Below, one piece after another: positions 32,060 through 42,269 of a stretch of DNA of 64,000 nucleotides. The number at the start of each line of letters is the position of its first letter. The stretch's first letter is position 1. The position numbers and the translations under genes are program-made. The notes beneath the pieces are model-generated. The model saw only the letters and a program-made list of their open reading frames with translations, made no database searches and had not been told where the DNA came from. Location: contig NZ_CP087968.1 in NCBI RefSeq assembly GCF_024703895.1, forward strand, positions 2,294,001 through 2,358,000. The letters are read 5' to 3'. This DNA comes from Nocardioides sp. B-3 (GTDB taxonomy: Bacteria > Actinomycetota > Actinomycetes > Propionibacteriales > Nocardioidaceae).

Positions 32060-32951
32060 ATGAGTGACGGCAGGTTCAGTCCGGAGGAGCTCGTCCGCAT
32101 GTTCGGCGGCGTGCTGGAGTACGGCGCCCTCACCGAGCTGGCCACACGATCGGAGATCGACCGATCGCTGGCGAGCGGTTCGATTGTTCGACTGCGGCGG
32201 GGACTCTATGCGCTCTCCTCCGAGGGGGCTCGGGAGACGGCCGTGGCGATCGGCGGCCACGTCTCCCACCTCAGCGCTGCGGTGCACCACGGCTGGAAGG
32301 TCAAGACCGTGCCGGATCGGCCATGCATCACGATCCGACGCAACCGGGCCCGGCCGGAGGAGGACGTGGAGGTGCACTGGGCGGAGGTTGCGCCGACGCA
32401 GCAGTCAGAGGGCGTGACCCGCCCTGTCCGCACGGTCATCGACTGTGCCCGGGCCTACGCCTACGACGAAGCGCTGTCCGTCGCCGACTCTGCCCTGCGG
32501 TCGGGCGACGTGACGCAGCAGGAATTGCTGGAGGCAGCAGCCCGGTCGCCCCGGACCGGCCGGCCGCGTGCACTCAAGGTGGCCGCGGCCGCGGACGGCA
32601 GGGCGGACAACCCGTTCGAGTCGTGCACGCGGGCGATCTGCCACGAAGTGCCGGGGCTCGAGGTGGAGCCCCGTGTCTTCATCCCGGGCATCGGCACGGT
32701 CGACTCGGCCGACCGGAGGCTGCGGATCATCATCGAGTGCGACTCGTTCGAGTTCCACAGCGACCGCGACGCCCTCCGCAAGGACATCCGCCGCTACACC
32801 GAGGCCGCGCGACGTGGCTGGGTCGTCCTGAGGTTCACGTGGGAGCAGGTCATGTCGGACCAGGGACTACGTCCGATCAGTTCTGGCCGATGTGGTGCGA
32901 CTTCGCATGTCTGAGGCAGTTGGGTGTTCGTGCGCGGCGGATGAGCGTTGA
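32060..32951 (+). CDS. AbiEi-like antitoxin domain / DUF559 endonuclease-like protein
   Basis: About 297 residues. The N-terminal winged helix (MSDGRFSPEELVRMFGGVLE) and AbiEi-type linker (RSLASGSIVRLRRGLYALSS) precede a DUF559 Vsr-like nuclease domain with RLRIIIECDSFEFHSDRDAL and GWVVLRFTWEQVM; the Glu-x-Asp pair expected at the active site is present, unlike in the paralogue at 12 kb. A break near 32863 shifts the last residues; in the corrected frame the protein ends MSEAVGCSCAADER at 32951, inside the downstream hairpin repeat. Upstream in-frame starts at 32006 and 32012 are possible. Confidence 0.75.
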
Positions 32952-32982
32952 GACAGCGCCGTTGCCGACCAACTGCCTCAGA
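32910..32982. repeat. TGAGGCAGTTG hairpin repeat (family 3), copy 2
   Basis: TCTGAGGCAGTTGG at 32910-32923 pairs perfectly with its complement at 32969-32982. It overlaps the 3' end of the DUF559 gene and ends one base before the stop of the DHPS-like gene on the other strand. Confidence 0.8.
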
Positions 32983-33893
32983 TCATCGGACCTCCGGGGC
33001 CCGGAGCGCGTTGAGCACGACGCGCAGGTGGGGAACTTCGTGGATGCGGAGCAGGTGGGCTCCGCCGAGCGCGGCCAGCACCCCGTAGAACCCCTCGGCC
33101 TTGCGGAACTCGTCGCCGAAGAGGTCATAGGTGTGCGGCAGCACGTTGCACACCGGCACCCCGAGCGGCCGCAGCCGGAAGGTCTGGGTCAGCACGCGGG
33201 TCTGGTGCCGTGACCGCTCCAGCGGGTCGAGCAGGTTGCCGTAGTGGAAGCCCATCCCGGGGTCGATGACGACGCGGTCGACGCCGAGCTCGCGAGCCCT
33301 CTCGAGTCGTACGGCGAAGTGCTCGAGCAGCACGGGCATCGGGTCGCCGTCGGGCGGGACGTCGGTGGGTTCTCGGACATTCGCGGCGTCGCCGAAGCAC
33401 ATCACCACCGCCGCCTCGTGCTCCGCGGCGAGCGTGAGCATCTCGTCCTCGTGCTCGCGGCCGGTCATGTTCAGGATCCCGGCACCGGCGGCGAGGCACG
33501 CCTTCACCACGCGCGGCTCGTAGGTCTCGACGGACACGATCGCGTGCTCGGCCAGCCCCTCGACGGCCGGCACCGGGGTCGCGATCTGCTGGTCGGGGCC
33601 GACCCGGGCGGCGCGCGTTGCTGGACTCCGCACCGAGGTCGATGATCGCGGCACCCCCGGGCGACCCGGATCCGGCCCATCCGCACGGCGTCGGCCGGCG
33701 AGGTCGCGACGCTCTCGCGATAGGTCGAGTCGCGCGACAGGTTGACGCAGCCCATCAGGGTCACGGGGCCGTCGCCGACGACGACATCCCCGTGCGGTGA
33801 GGAGAAGACGACCGGCGTCACGGGCGCGGCCCATGCGTCGCCGTGCTCCGTGTGCAGTGAGCCGAGGTCGGCAAGCGTGATCACGGGAGCCAC
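32983..33893 (-). CDS. Dihydropteroate synthase-like protein, frame breaks
   Basis: About 303 residues in a TIM-barrel of the pterin-binding family: LMGCVNLSRDSTYRESVA near the N-terminus, NMTGREHEDEMLTLAAEHEA, VVMCFGDAAN, and VIDPGMGFHYGNLLDPLER. The family condenses para-aminobenzoate with the pterin pyrophosphate in folate synthesis, but here the classical N-terminal NVTPDSFSDGG is replaced by NLSRDSTYRES, so it is a diverged paralogue whose substrate is unsure. Frame changes lie near 33620-33680. It diverges from the RibD-like gene with a 9-base gap, which suggests linked folate/pterin roles. Confidence 0.75.
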
Positions 33894-33902
33894 ACTAGGA
33901 CG

Positions 33903-34588
33903 GTGACCGAACTCAGCCTGCAGCCACTGGCCGACCTGTCCGACGCCGAGCTCGCCGAGGCCTACGCCCCCCGCGCGGAGCCGTGGTTGCGCGTCAACTT
34001 CGTCAGCACGGTCGACGGCGCGGCGCAGGGCACGGACGGGCTGAGCAAGAGCATCAACAACGCCGCGGACATGCGGGTCTTCAACGCGCTCCGCGACCGC
34101 GCCGACTGCCCGGTCGTCGGGGCCGGCACGCTGCGGGCGGAGGGCTACCAGTCCCGAGGAAGCCGCTCGTGGTCGTGAGTCGTTCAGGCCGGGTCCCCGA
34201 GAGCCCGGTCGACGCGCCGCCCGGGCGGATCACGATGGCGACCGTCGCGACGGCGCCGCACCCGGCCGAGACGAGGTCACGCATCGGCATCGAGAACACG
34301 CTCGTCCTCGGCGAGGGGGAGGTCGACCTGAAAGCCATGAAGGCCGAGCTGGCGACGCGGGGTTGGCGAGACCAGCTGTCCGAGGGCGGGCCGCACCTGT
34401 TCGGCTCGCTCCTCGCCGCCGGTGTGGTCGACGAGCTTTGCCACACGATCGTGCCGCGCCTCATCGGCGGCGCGCACCTGCGGATCCCGGCGGGAGTTGA
34501 CGTGGACGTGGCCCCGGAGCCGGTGTCCCTGCTCGAGCAGGACGGCACGCTGCTCGGACGCTGGCTGGTGTCAGAGACCCGCGGCTGA
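33903..34588 (+). CDS. RibD C-terminal / dihydrofolate-reductase-like reductase, one frame break
   Basis: About 228 residues starting at GTG 33903. WLRVNFVSTVDGAAQGTDGL and VVGAGTLRAEGY are the NADPH and substrate parts of the RibD reductase (RibD_C) fold; LVLGEGEVDLKAMKAELATR and LSEGGPHLFGSLLAAGVVDE complete it. After 34160 the frame changes. No deaminase domain is fused. The closest known type is Rv2671 of M. tuberculosis, a RibD-like protein with dihydrofolate reductase activity. The 3' end overlaps fgd by 18 bases on the other strand. Confidence 0.82.
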
Positions 34589-35584
34589 CGCCCGGGCGCG
34601 GAGGAGAGGCAGCACGTCCTTCTCGTACGCCGCCATGAACCGCGCCTGGTCCGGACCCGGCGCGTGGAAGACGAGATGGCGGAACCCCATCTCGACGTAC
34701 TCCCAGATCTTCTCGACGTGCTCGTCGGGGTCGCTGGAGACGATGAAGCGGGAAGCCGTCCGCTCGACCGGGAGCGCGTCGGCGAGGCGCTGCATCTCGA
34801 TCGGGTCCTCGACCCCGGTCTTCTCGTCGGACGAGAGCGCCAGCGCGCCCCAGAAGCGGGTGTCGTCCATCGCGCGGGAGAGGTCCTCGTCGAAGGAGAC
34901 CTTCACCTCGATCATCAGGTCGAGGTCGTCCAGCGTCCGGTCCGACTTGGCCGCGCCCTCGGCGAGTGCGGGCAGCAGCGTGTCGACGTACAACGAACGG
35001 CCCTTGCCGCTGGTGCAGATGAACCCGTCGCCGACCCGGCCGGCGAGTCGCGTGGCGGAGGGGCCCGACGCGGCGACGTACAACGGGACGGGCTGCTCGG
35101 GAAGGTCGTAGATCGTGGCGTTGGCGAGCTGGTAGTAGGTGCCGTCGAAGGTGACGCGCTCGCCGGCCCACAGGGACTGGATGACCCGGAGCGCTTCCTT
35201 GAGGCGGGCGAAGCGTTCCTTCCCCTCGGGCCACTCGAGCCCGAGCGGTGCCTCGTTGAGGGACTCGCCGGAGCCGACGCCGAGGATGATCCGGCCCGGG
35301 GCCGGGCAGCCCAGCGTCGCGAAGGCCTGAGCGATCACGCCGGGGTGGTAGCGGAAGGTCGGGGTCAGCACGCTGGTGCCGATGGCGACCCGGGTGGTAC
35401 GCGCGGCGACCGCACCCAGCCACGGCAGCGCGGCAGGGGCGTGACCGCCGTCGTGGCGCCACGGCTGCAGGTGGTCGCTGATGAAGACCGAGTCGAAGCC
35501 GGACTCCTCGGCGAGCACCGCCGGGTCGGCGAGCTCGCGAGGGGCGAACTGCTCGGAGGATGCCTTGTAGCCGAACCTGAGCAT
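34571..35584 (-). CDS. fgd: F420-dependent glucose-6-phosphate dehydrogenase
   Basis: Intact 337-residue luciferase-like TIM barrel. MLRFGYKASSEQFAPREL, ISDHLQPWRHDGGHAP, GTSVLTPTFRYHPGVIAQAF, GVGSGESLNEAPLGLEWPEG and FHAPGPDQARFM match mycobacterial Fgd1 closely. It oxidises glucose-6-phosphate to 6-phosphogluconolactone while reducing coenzyme F420 in the cytoplasm, so the organism makes F420. Length is normal. No other F420 genes are in the window. Confidence 0.94.
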   Translation of the reverse strand: MLRFGYKASSEQFAPRELADPAVLAEESGFDSVFISDHLQPWRHDGGHAPAALPWLGAVAARTTRVAIGTSVLTPTFRYHPGVIAQAFATLGCPAPGRIILGVGSGESLNEAPLGLEWPEGKERFARLKEALRVIQSLWAGERVTFDGTYYQLANATIYDLPEQPVPLYVAASGPSATRLAGRVGDGFICTSGKGRSLYVDTLLPALAEGAAKSDRTLDDLDLMIEVKVSFDEDLSRAMDDTRFWGALALSSDEKTGVEDPIEMQRLADALPVERTASRFIVSSDPDEHVEKIWEYVEMGFRHLVFHAPGPDQARFMAAYEKDVLPLLRARASAAGL

Positions 35585-35612
35585 GCGGAGTCCTTCAGTC
35601 TGGATGGGGCGG

Positions 35613-36790
35613 TCAGCCGATTGTGTCGCGGCTGATGGATCCCGAGTTGTCCTTGGCCAGTGAGCGGGAGATGACCATCCGCTGGATCTGGTTGGTGCCC
35701 TCGAAGATCTGCATCACCTTGGCCTCGCGCATGTAGCGCTCGACCGGGAAGTCGCGGGTGTAGCCGTAGCCGCCGAGGACCCGGACGGCGTCGGTGGTCA
35801 CCTTCATCGCGTTGTCGGTGGCGACCATCTTGGCGATGGAGGCCTCGCGCGAGAAGGGCTTGCCGGCGTCCTTGAGGCGTGCGGCGTGCAGGAGCGTGGC
35901 GCGCGCGGAGACGATCGCGGCCTCCATGTCGGCGAGCACGAAGGCCAAGCCCCGGTGCTCGATGATCTTCTTGCCGAAGGTCTCGCGCTCGCGGGCGTAG
36001 GCCACGGCCGCGTCGAGGGCGCCCCCGGGCGAGCCCGGTCGCGACCGCGGCGATCCCGAGCCGCCCGGAGTCGAGCCCGGCGAGGGCGATCTTGAGCCCG
36101 TCGCCCTCCTCGCCGAGCCGGCGCTCGGCGGGGACCCGGACGTCGTCGAAGCGCATGGTCGCGGTCGCCGAACCGGTGAGCCCCATCTTCCGCTCCGGGG
36201 CGTCGGCGGTGAGACCTTCCGACGAGGCGGGGACCGGGAAGCACGAGATCCCGCCCCGGTCCTCGGAGGTCCGCGCCATCACCTTGTAGAAGTCGGCGTG
36301 GCCACCGTGCGTGGTCCACGCCTTCGCGCCGTTGAGGACGTAGGAGTCACCGTCGCGTCGAGCGGTGGTCTTCATCGCCGCGGGGTCGGAGCCGGCGTGC
36401 GCCTCGGAGAGGCAGTAGGCGCCGAGCAGGTCGCCCGACAGCATGTCGGGCAGCCACTCCTGCTTCTGTTCCTCGGTGCCCGCGGTGACGAGCCCGAAGC
36501 ACGACAGCGCGTGCACCGAGACGCCGACGCCGACCGACGACCAGACGGCCGCGATCTCCTCGAGCACCTGCAGGTAGACCTCGTAGGGCTGGCCGCCACC
36601 GCCGTACTCCTCGGCATAGGGCAGGCCCGGGATCCCGGCCTCGCCGAGCAGCCGGAAGACGTCGCGCGGGAACGTCTCGGTCGCCTCGGCCTCGGCCGAT
36701 CGGGGCGCGAGCTCCTTGGCGGCGATCTCACGGACGAGCTTGAGCAGCTCGACGGATTCCTCTGACGGCAGGGTGCGGGGAGGCAGTCAT
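35613..36790 (-). CDS. Acyl-CoA dehydrogenase, several frame breaks
   Basis: About 392 residues. FAD enzyme of fatty acid or branched-chain beta-oxidation: AYCLSEAHAGSDPAAMKTTA, LNGAKAWTTHGGHADFYKVM, RETFGKKIIEHRGLAFVLAD, GGYGYTRDFPVERYMREAKV and QIFEGTNQIQRM with the catalytic Glu. The N-terminus is recovered as MTAS then RTLPSEESVELLKLVREIAA from ATG 36790; breaks lie near 36775, 36570-36600 and 36030. It is followed by fgd 28 bases away on the same strand. Confidence 0.9.
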
Positions 36791-36898
36791 GCGACGGACG
36801 TTACCGCTGCCGCTCCGGCGGCAGGACGGGTAGTCCGTCAGGGCCATCTCTGTGAGTTGGCCGCCGTGTCCGTCCGGTCAGGACTAGGTTCGTCCATC

Positions 36899-37550
36899 AT
36901 GGGTGATCGTTGGGTTCCGTACGCCGCTGCAGCGCTCGCCTCAGGCGCCTGCGCGCTGGTCATGGGCGCCCTCACGCTGCCCTCCTCGCCCAACGGCACC
37001 GACCTCGTCAGCACCTTGCAAGCCGCCCCGGACCGCTGGTTGCTGGCGTCGGCGGCGTTCATGTATGCCGCCTTCGCGCTGACCCTCGGCATCCCGACCT
37101 TCCTGCGCCTGCTGACCAAGCGCGGCCGCGGCACGGGCCAGTCGGTGCCGCAGTCTTCGCCTTCGGCACCATCGGCACGGCCGGCTACGCCGCGATGCTG
37201 ATCCTCTTCCGCGCCCTCGTCGTCAACGTGCAGATCGAGGAGGACGCGGTCGATGCACTGTCGCGCGACGCCGGTCTCAACATCTACATGGGGGCCTTCG
37301 TGCTGGCCTTCGTCGCGGGGCTGCTGCTGCTCGGCATCGCGTGCTGATGGGCGGCGCCGTCGCGCGCTGGATCCCCGTGCTGCTGATCGCCTACGCGCTG
37401 ACCGTGCCGCTCACGCGGTTCCTCCCCGACGGGTGGCAGGGGGCGCACAGCACGATCCCGGGGGCCGCCCTGATCGGCGTCGCCGTCAGCGCCAACGAGT
37501 CGTGGTCCGGTGTCTCCCGTCGCGTCCAGCAGCTGCAACCTCCCTCGTAG
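36899..37550 (+). CDS. Hypothetical six-helix membrane protein, two frame breaks
   Basis: About 217 residues starting MGDRWVPYAAAALASGACAL. Six hydrophobic segments can be seen across three frames (for example WLLASAAFMYAAFALTLGIP, FAFGTIGTAGYAAMLILF, MGAFVLAFVAGLLLLGIA and WIPVLLIAYALTVPL), with breaks near 37145 and 37340. No family recognised. TAGGTT at 36885-36890 stands 8 bases before the ATG, as in leaderless genes nearby. Confidence 0.6.
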
Positions 37551-37559
37551 GCTTGCGAG

Positions 37560-38238
37560 GTGAGCACATCGCCGTACGCCCGCCGCAATCCGCAGTGGCG
37601 CGTCGCGGGCGTGTGGAGCGCAGGTTTCGTCGGGGTGCTGTGGCTCTCCGAGATCATCGACACGGTGCTGGACAACCGCCTCGACCGTGAGGGCATCCGG
37701 CCCGGCAGCAGCGAGGGGCTGCTCGGGATCCTCTTCGCACCGCTCCTGCACGGCGGGTTCGGGCACCTGATCGCCAACACCGTGCCGCTGCTCGTGCTGG
37801 GCTTCCCGGTGCTGTTGTCCGGCCTGCGCCAGTGGCTCGTGGTCACGGCCGCGGTCTGGCTCATCGGTGGCTTCAGGGACATGGCTGTTCGGCGGCCCGG
37901 GCACGCTGCACATTGGCGCGTCCGGGCTGGTGTTCGGGGTGGCTGGCCTACCTGATCGTGCGCAGCTTCTTCAACCGCCAACCGACACAGATCCTCATCG
38001 GCGTCGCGGTGTTCTCGGTGTACGGCGGGGCGCTGCTGGGCGTGCTTCCCGGCCAGCCCGGGATCTCTGGCAGGGCCACCTCTTCGGCGCCGTGGGTGGC
38101 GTCGTGGTGGCGTGGTTGATGTCGCCCCGCGCGTACCCCGAAATCTGTAACGCCGGGTCAGAAGCTGTACCCACCCTGAAATATCAGGGGTGGAACAAGC
38201 ACCAACCCGGCGTTACAGCAGCTGGAGCTGATGGCTAG
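37560..38238 (+). CDS. Rhomboid-family intramembrane serine protease, frame breaks
   Basis: About 200-225 residues. [20 protein letters not shown] marks the conserved helix 2 histidine/asparagine region; [13 protein letters not shown] carries the GxSG nucleophile Ser, and [17 protein letters not shown] carries the catalytic His. These give a complete Ser-His dyad. Breaks fall near 37875, 37940 and 38075. The last frame reads on through a hairpin repeat (38145-38218) to a TAG that overlaps the typA stop; the natural C-terminus may be near 38140. GTG start at 37560 with TAGGCT six bases upstream. Confidence 0.85.
38145..38218. repeat. Hairpin repeat related to family 2, copy C
   Basis: CTGTAACGCCGGGT at 38145-38158 pairs perfectly with its complement at 38205-38218; an inner CCACCCTGA / TCAGGGGTGG stem adds to it. 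It lies at the convergent rhomboid/typA junction. Its TGTAAC ends recall copies A and B, but the core differs. Confidence 0.7.
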
Positions 38239-40127
38239 CGGTTGGCCTTGCGACTCTGCGACGCGGTCTTGGCACGCGCGTTGGCGTCGAGGACGACCTT
38301 GCGGATGCGGACGGCGTCGGGGGTGACCTCGACGCACTCGTCGTCGCGGCAGAACTCCGGGCACTGCTCCAGCGACAGCTTGCGCGGCGGGATCAGCTTC
38401 TCGAAGTTGTCGGAGGTGGCGGACCGGATGTTGGTCTGCTGCTTCTCCTTGGTGATGTTGACGTCCATGTCGTCGGCGCGGGAGTTCTCGCCGATGATCA
38501 TGCCCTCGTAGACCTCGGTGGTGGGCTCGACGAACATGATCCCCCGCTCCTGCAGGTTGGTCATGGCGTAGGCCGTCGCGGCGCCCTTGCGGTCGGCGAC
38601 GAGCGAGCCGTTGGTGCGCGAGCGGATCTCGCCGGCCCACGGCTCGTAGCCCTCGGAGATGCCGTGCGCGATGCCGGTGCCGCGGGTGTCGGTGAGGAAC
38701 TGGGTGCGGAAGCCGATCAGGCCGCGCGCCGGGACCAGGAACTCCATGCGCACCCAGCCGGTGCCGTGGTTGGTCATCTGCTCCATGCGGCCCTTGCGGG
38801 CGGCGAGCAGCTCGGTGATCGTGCCGAGGTATTCCTCGGGGGGCGTCGATGGTGAGGCGCTCGAACGGCTCGTGCACCTTGCCGTTGACCTCCTTGGTGA
38901 CAACCTGCGGCTTGCCGACGGTGAGCTCGAAGCCCTCACGACGCATCTGCTCGACCCGGGATGGCCAGCGCCAGCTCGCCGCGGCCCCTGGACCTCCCAC
39001 GCGTCAGGGACGCTCGGTCGGGAGGATGCGCAGCGACACGTTGCCGACGAGCTCGGAGTCGAGGCGGTCCTTGACGAGGCGGGCCGTGACCTTGCCGCCC
39101 TTGGTGCGGCCGACGAGCGGAGACGTGTTGGTGCCGATCGTCATCGAGATGGCGGGCTCGTCGACGTGGATGAGCGGCAGCGCGACCGGGTTCTCCGGGT
39201 CGGCCGGGGTCTCACCGATGGTGATCTCCGGGATGCCGGCGATGGCGACGATGTCGCCGGGGCCGGCCGACTCGCCCGGCTGGCGCTCGAGGCCCTCGGT
39301 GACGAGGAGCTCGGTGATCTTGACGTTCTTGACCTCGCCGTCGCGACGCATCCAAGGCGACGGTCTGGCCCTTCTTCAGGGTGCCCTCGTGGACGCGGAC
39401 CAGCGCGAGCCGGCCGAGGAACGGCGAGGCATCGAGGTTGGTGACGTGGGCCTGCAGCGGCGCGCCCTCGGTGTAGACGGGGGCGGGGATGGTCTCGAGG
39501 ATCGTCTTGAACAGCGGCTCGAGGTCGCTGCCCTCGGGCATGGTGCCGTCCTCGGGAGCCGTGAGGCTGGCGATGCCGGCGCGGCCCGAGGCGTAGACGA
39601 CGGGGAAGTCGAGGGCCTCCCCGGCTGTGGCTCTCGTCGAGGAGGTCCATGAAGAGCTCGTAGGTCTCGTCGACGACCTCGGCGATGCGGGCGTCGCTGC
39701 GGTCGGTCTTGTTGACGACCGGGATCACCGGCATGTCGGCGTTGAGCGCCTTGCGCAGCACGAAGCGGGTCTGGGGGAGCGGGCCCTCGGAGGCGTCCAC
39801 GAGCAGCACGATGCCGTCGACCATGGACAGGCCGCGCTCGACCTCGCCACCGAAGTCGGCGTGACCGGGGGTGTCGATGATGTTGATGACCATCGGCTGA
39901 CCGCCACCGGCCGGACCGGCGTAGTGCACGGCGGTGTTCTTGGCGAGGATCGTGATGCCCTTCTCGCGCTCGAGGTCGCCGGAGTCCATGACCCGCTCGG
40001 CAACGCTCTCGGCCCGGTGCGCGGTGAAGGCGCCGGCCTGACGCAGCATGGCGTCGACGAGCGTGGTCTTGCCATGGTCGACGTGGGCGACGATGGCGAC
40101 GTTGCGGAGATCTGAACGTGCAGGCAT
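38235..40127 (-). CDS. typA: Translational GTPase TypA/BipA, several frame breaks
   Basis: About 631 residues. Ribosome-binding GTPase used in ribosome assembly and stress. Motifs: [19 protein letters not shown] (G1), [27 protein letters not shown] (G3), [12 protein letters not shown] (G4), then elongation-factor-like domains and the BipA-specific C-terminal part ([40 protein letters not shown]). Breaks near 39635, 39345, 38980 and 38840. ATG 40127. Identification is certain. Confidence 0.96.
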
Positions 40128-40256
40128 GCGAAAAGCACTCGCTTTCAAGTAATGAGGGCGCGGGTTAGACGCGCCGCCCAAGGTTACCGGCGTCTTGGGG
40201 CTGGCCCCGAATCCCAAGGCCCTTGCGTTGTCGGAGCCAACGGGTAGACCTAGTAC

Positions 40257-41564
40257 ATGGACATCTCTCGGGACACCTGCACCTTCATCCCGCCCCGGCT
40301 CCTCGAGCGCATCGGCGCCGCCGACGCCCTTGCCCTCGACGAGCAGCTTCGCGTACGCCGCAGCGCCCGCGCCGCAGGGGCGCGCACCACCGCGGCGCGC
40401 GCTGTCGACGTGCCGGCGTGGACCGTCCACGACGCCGACAACGCGACGACGCTCCCCGGCCGACCGGTGCGCGCGGCCGGCCAGCCGGCCACCGGCGACG
40501 TCACGGTCGACGAGGCCGCGGACGGGATCGAGGCCACGCTCGCGATGTTCGCCGAGGCGTTCGCCCGCGACTCCTACGACGGGGCCGGCGCGCCGGTCAG
40601 CATCACCGTCCACTACGGCAAGGACTACGACAACGCCTTCTGGGACGGCACCCAGCTGGTGTTCGGCGACGGTGACGGCACGGTGTTCGAGCGGTTCACC
40701 GGGAGCGCCGACGTGCTGGCGCACGAGTTCGGGCACGCGGTCACCGAGCACACCGCCGCCCTCGTCTACCGCGACCAGCCCGGTGCGCTCAACGAGTCGG
40801 TCTCGGACGTGTTCGCGGCCTGCTTCAAGCAGCACCGGCCGGCGAGACCGCGGCCGAGGGCGACTGGCTGATCGGCGAGGACATCTTCGTGGAGGCCATC
40901 AACGCCCGGGCCCTGCGCGACATGGCCGCCCCCGGCACCGCCTACGACGACCCCACCCTCGGCGCCGACCCGCAGGTCGGCCACATGGACGACTACATCC
41001 GCACCAGCGACGACAACGGCGGGGTGCACCTCAACTCCGGCATCCCCAACCGCGCCTTCCAGCTCGCAGCCACCGCAATCGGCGGCACGAGTCTCCGGGG
41101 CGCCGGCCAGATCTGGTACGCCGCACTCACCTCCGGCAATCTCACGCCGACCACCGACTTCGCGGCGTTCGCGGCGGCCACCATCGACGCGGCGGGCGAA
41201 CACGCCGGCGCCGTCACCGGAGCGTGGCAGCAGGTGGGTGTGGAGCAGGGTTCGGCGCCGCGGCCGGGCCCCGTCGAGGCGGGCGTCGAGGGCGTGGTCC
41301 GGGTCAAGCGCTCGGGAGGTTTCGCAGGCCGGACCGAGGAGGGCGTGGTCTCGCTCGACGACGCCGATGACGGCGTGCGGGCCCTCGTGGAGCGCATCGA
41401 TCTCGACGCGGCGGCGGCCGGCGCTGCGGCGTACAGGCAGATGCCCGACATGTACGTCTACACGTTCCAGGGTCGCCGACGGCGACCCGGTCACGCTCCC
41501 GGAGCAGGCGTTGTCGGGCGACCTGCACGAGCTGGCGGCGACGGTGCTGCGCAGCGACCGCTGA
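40257..41564 (+). CDS. M4 metallopeptidase (protealysin-like) fused to emfourin-like inhibitor domain
   Basis: About 435 residues. Residues 1-320 are a thermolysin-family (M4) protease: [20 protein letters not shown], the zinc motif [24 protein letters not shown] with the third ligand Glu, and [14 protein letters not shown]. There is no signal peptide, as in protealysin. Residues about 340-435 ([20 protein letters not shown] to [14 protein letters not shown]) match the small emfourin type inhibitor of protealysin-like proteases, normally a separate gene. Breaks near 40840 and 41475. TAGACC six bases before the ATG suggests a leaderless message. Confidence 0.85.
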
Positions 41565-41567
41565 GGA

Positions 41568-42257
41568 TCAGGCGAGAGCCTTGTCGATCGCGGCCTGCAC
41601 GTGCAGCGTCGTGCAGGGGATCGCGGGCAGCTCGATGTCGGCCCGGCGGATCAGCAGCTCCAGCTCGGTGCAGCCCAGCAGGATCGCGCCGGCGCCGGCG
41701 TCCCACAGCTCCTCGGTGATCGCGACGACCCGGCGGCGGGTGGCGTCGACGACGTTGCCGTGGACGAGCTCGTCGTAGATCGCGTCGTTGAGGGTGTCGT
41801 GGTGCTTCGCGTCGGGCACCAGCACGGTGACGCCGTGGGCGGCGAGCCGGTCGACGAAGAAGGAGTCCTCCATGGCGACCTTGGTGCCGATCAGGCCGAC
41901 GGTCGAGTGGCCGCCCTGCTTGCACGCCTCGGCGACGACGTCACCGAGGTGCAGCAGCGGGATGTCCACGGCGTCGGAGACGGCGTCGGCGACCTTGTGG
42001 AACGTCGTCGTGCACAGCAGCAGGAAGTCGGCGCCGGCGCGCTCGACGCCGCGGCCGGCCTCGGCCAGCAGGTCGCCGATCTGGTCCCAGCGCTCGTTGT
42101 CCTCGAGGTCGGTCAGCTCGGCGAAGTCAACGGTGCTCAGCACGACCTTCGGCGAGGAGAGCCCGCCGAGTCGTTCCTGCACGCCGAGGTTGAGGTCGCG
42201 GTAGTAGACGAGGCTGGATTCCCAGCTCATGCCGCCGATGAGTCCGATGGTCTGCAC
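41568..42257 (-). CDS. Aspartate/glutamate racemase family protein
   Basis: Intact 229-residue cofactor-independent racemase. IGLIGGMSWESSLVYYRDLN is the typical N-terminus of the YgeA/aspartate racemase branch. The two catalytic cysteines lie in LLLCTTTFHKV and ILLGCTELELLI. It probably interconverts L- and D-aspartate or a related amino acid. Converges with the M4 protease gene, 3 bases apart. Confidence 0.9.
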   Translation of the reverse strand: MQTIGLIGGMSWESSLVYYRDLNLGVQERLGGLSSPKVVLSTVDFAELTDLEDNERWDQIGDLLAEAGRGVERAGADFLLLCTTTFHKVADAVSDAVDIPLLHLGDVVAEACKQGGHSTVGLIGTKVAMEDSFFVDRLAAHGVTVLVPDAKHHDTLNDAIYDELVHGNVVDATRRRVVAITEELWDAGAGAILLGCTELELLIRRADIELPAIPCTTLHVQAAIDKALA

Positions 42258-42269
42258 GGTCGCAGTCTT

